From Deltaproteobacteria bacterium (GTDB lineage: Bacteria; Desulfobacterota; Desulfobacteria; Desulfobacterales; UBA11574), in assembly GCA_019314155.1 (NCBI GenBank), contig JAFCZV010000239.1:1-6440 (forward strand): a DNA stretch of 6,440 nt, written 5' to 3'. This document shows positions 6,362-6,440 of this stretch, one piece after another; within the stretch, counting starts at the first letter, position 1, and each line of letters starts with the position of its first letter. A program made the position numbers and the translations under genes. The notes under the pieces were generated by a model. The model did no database searches. It was not told the origin of the DNA and saw nothing but the letters and a program-made list of their open reading frames with translations.

Positions 6362-6440
6362 ATGGCACCTCCATTAATCGGAACAAGCGAAAGCATCGAG
6401 AAAATCAGGGAACTGATCGAACACGTAGCAGACACAGGCC
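6362..6440 (+). CDS. Sigma-54-interacting AAA+ transcriptional regulator (N-terminal fragment)
   Basis: The frame runs off the right edge after 26 codons. It reads MAPPLIGTSESIEKIRELI followed by EHVADTG, the start of the central domain of RpoN-dependent activators: the IG-x-S-x-x-(I/M)-x-x-(I/L) helix just before the Walker A motif, which would lie beyond the window. The nearest upstream in-frame stop is at 6311-6313, so no receiver or PAS domain can precede it. The protein begins directly at the AAA+ module, as in PspF. GAAGAG at 6353-6358 is a plausible but close ribosome site (3 nt). The whole is probably an ATPase that remodels sigma-54 RNA polymerase, with its DNA-binding domain outside the window. 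No TGGCAC-N5-TTGC promoter was found in the window as a local target. Confidence 0.75.
   Translation, partial: MAPPLIGTSESIEKIRELIEHVADTG

Noticed and set aside
6351..6377. Eight-codon frame overlapping the start of the sigma-54 regulator
   Set aside because: Too short to judge; probably a chance ATG in the ribosome-binding region.

Overview
The window looks like chromosomal accessory DNA from a Gram-negative bacterium. One gene encodes a lipoprotein, another a signal-peptide protein, and the right edge starts a sigma-54 (RpoN) activator. Moderately AT-rich DNA, long repeat-laden intergenic stretches and a large zinc-ribbon/kinase-fold/protease/TPR protein next to an RpoN activator suggest a delta-proteobacterium (Desulfobacterota, perhaps Desulfobacterales). 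That placement is inference from gene content and style only.

Layout. 1-348: non-coding, holding a degraded dispersed repeat (copy A) interrupted by a 108-bp element with perfect 15-bp inverted ends. 349-1221 (-): a lipoprotein of the endonuclease/exonuclease/phosphatase (EEP) fold. 1222-1525: a divergent intergenic region with candidate promoters. 1526-1903 (+): a small secreted DUF5329-type protein. 1904-2687: a 784-bp gap with repeat copy B (which carries an intrinsic terminator and a TTGTGATA-N11-TATCACAA palindrome), a perfect 24-bp tandem duplication, and a full-consensus sigma-70 promoter. 2688-5801 (+): a 1037-residue protein built as zinc ribbon, degenerate protein kinase (pseudokinase), one membrane helix, trypsin/DegP-like serine protease with an intact triad, and TPR-like helical repeats. 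5802-6361: a second large gap with repeat copy C, again with a terminator and the same palindrome. 6362-6440 (+): the first 26 codons of a sigma-54-interacting AAA+ regulator with no receiver domain.

How it fits together. No operon is visible: every gene is separated by 300-780 bp, and the two sense genes DUF5329 and the 1037-aa protein are each followed, about 220-260 bp downstream, by a related repeat containing a rho-independent terminator. The large gene is therefore a self-contained transcription unit, with its own consensus promoter and terminator, lying between two related repeats. The most interesting object is the predicted membrane-spanning pseudokinase-protease. A cytoplasmic zinc-ribbon/pseudokinase sensor module appears to be tied across the membrane to an active-looking periplasmic protease. 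The second point of interest is the family of terminator- and palindrome-bearing non-coding repeats.
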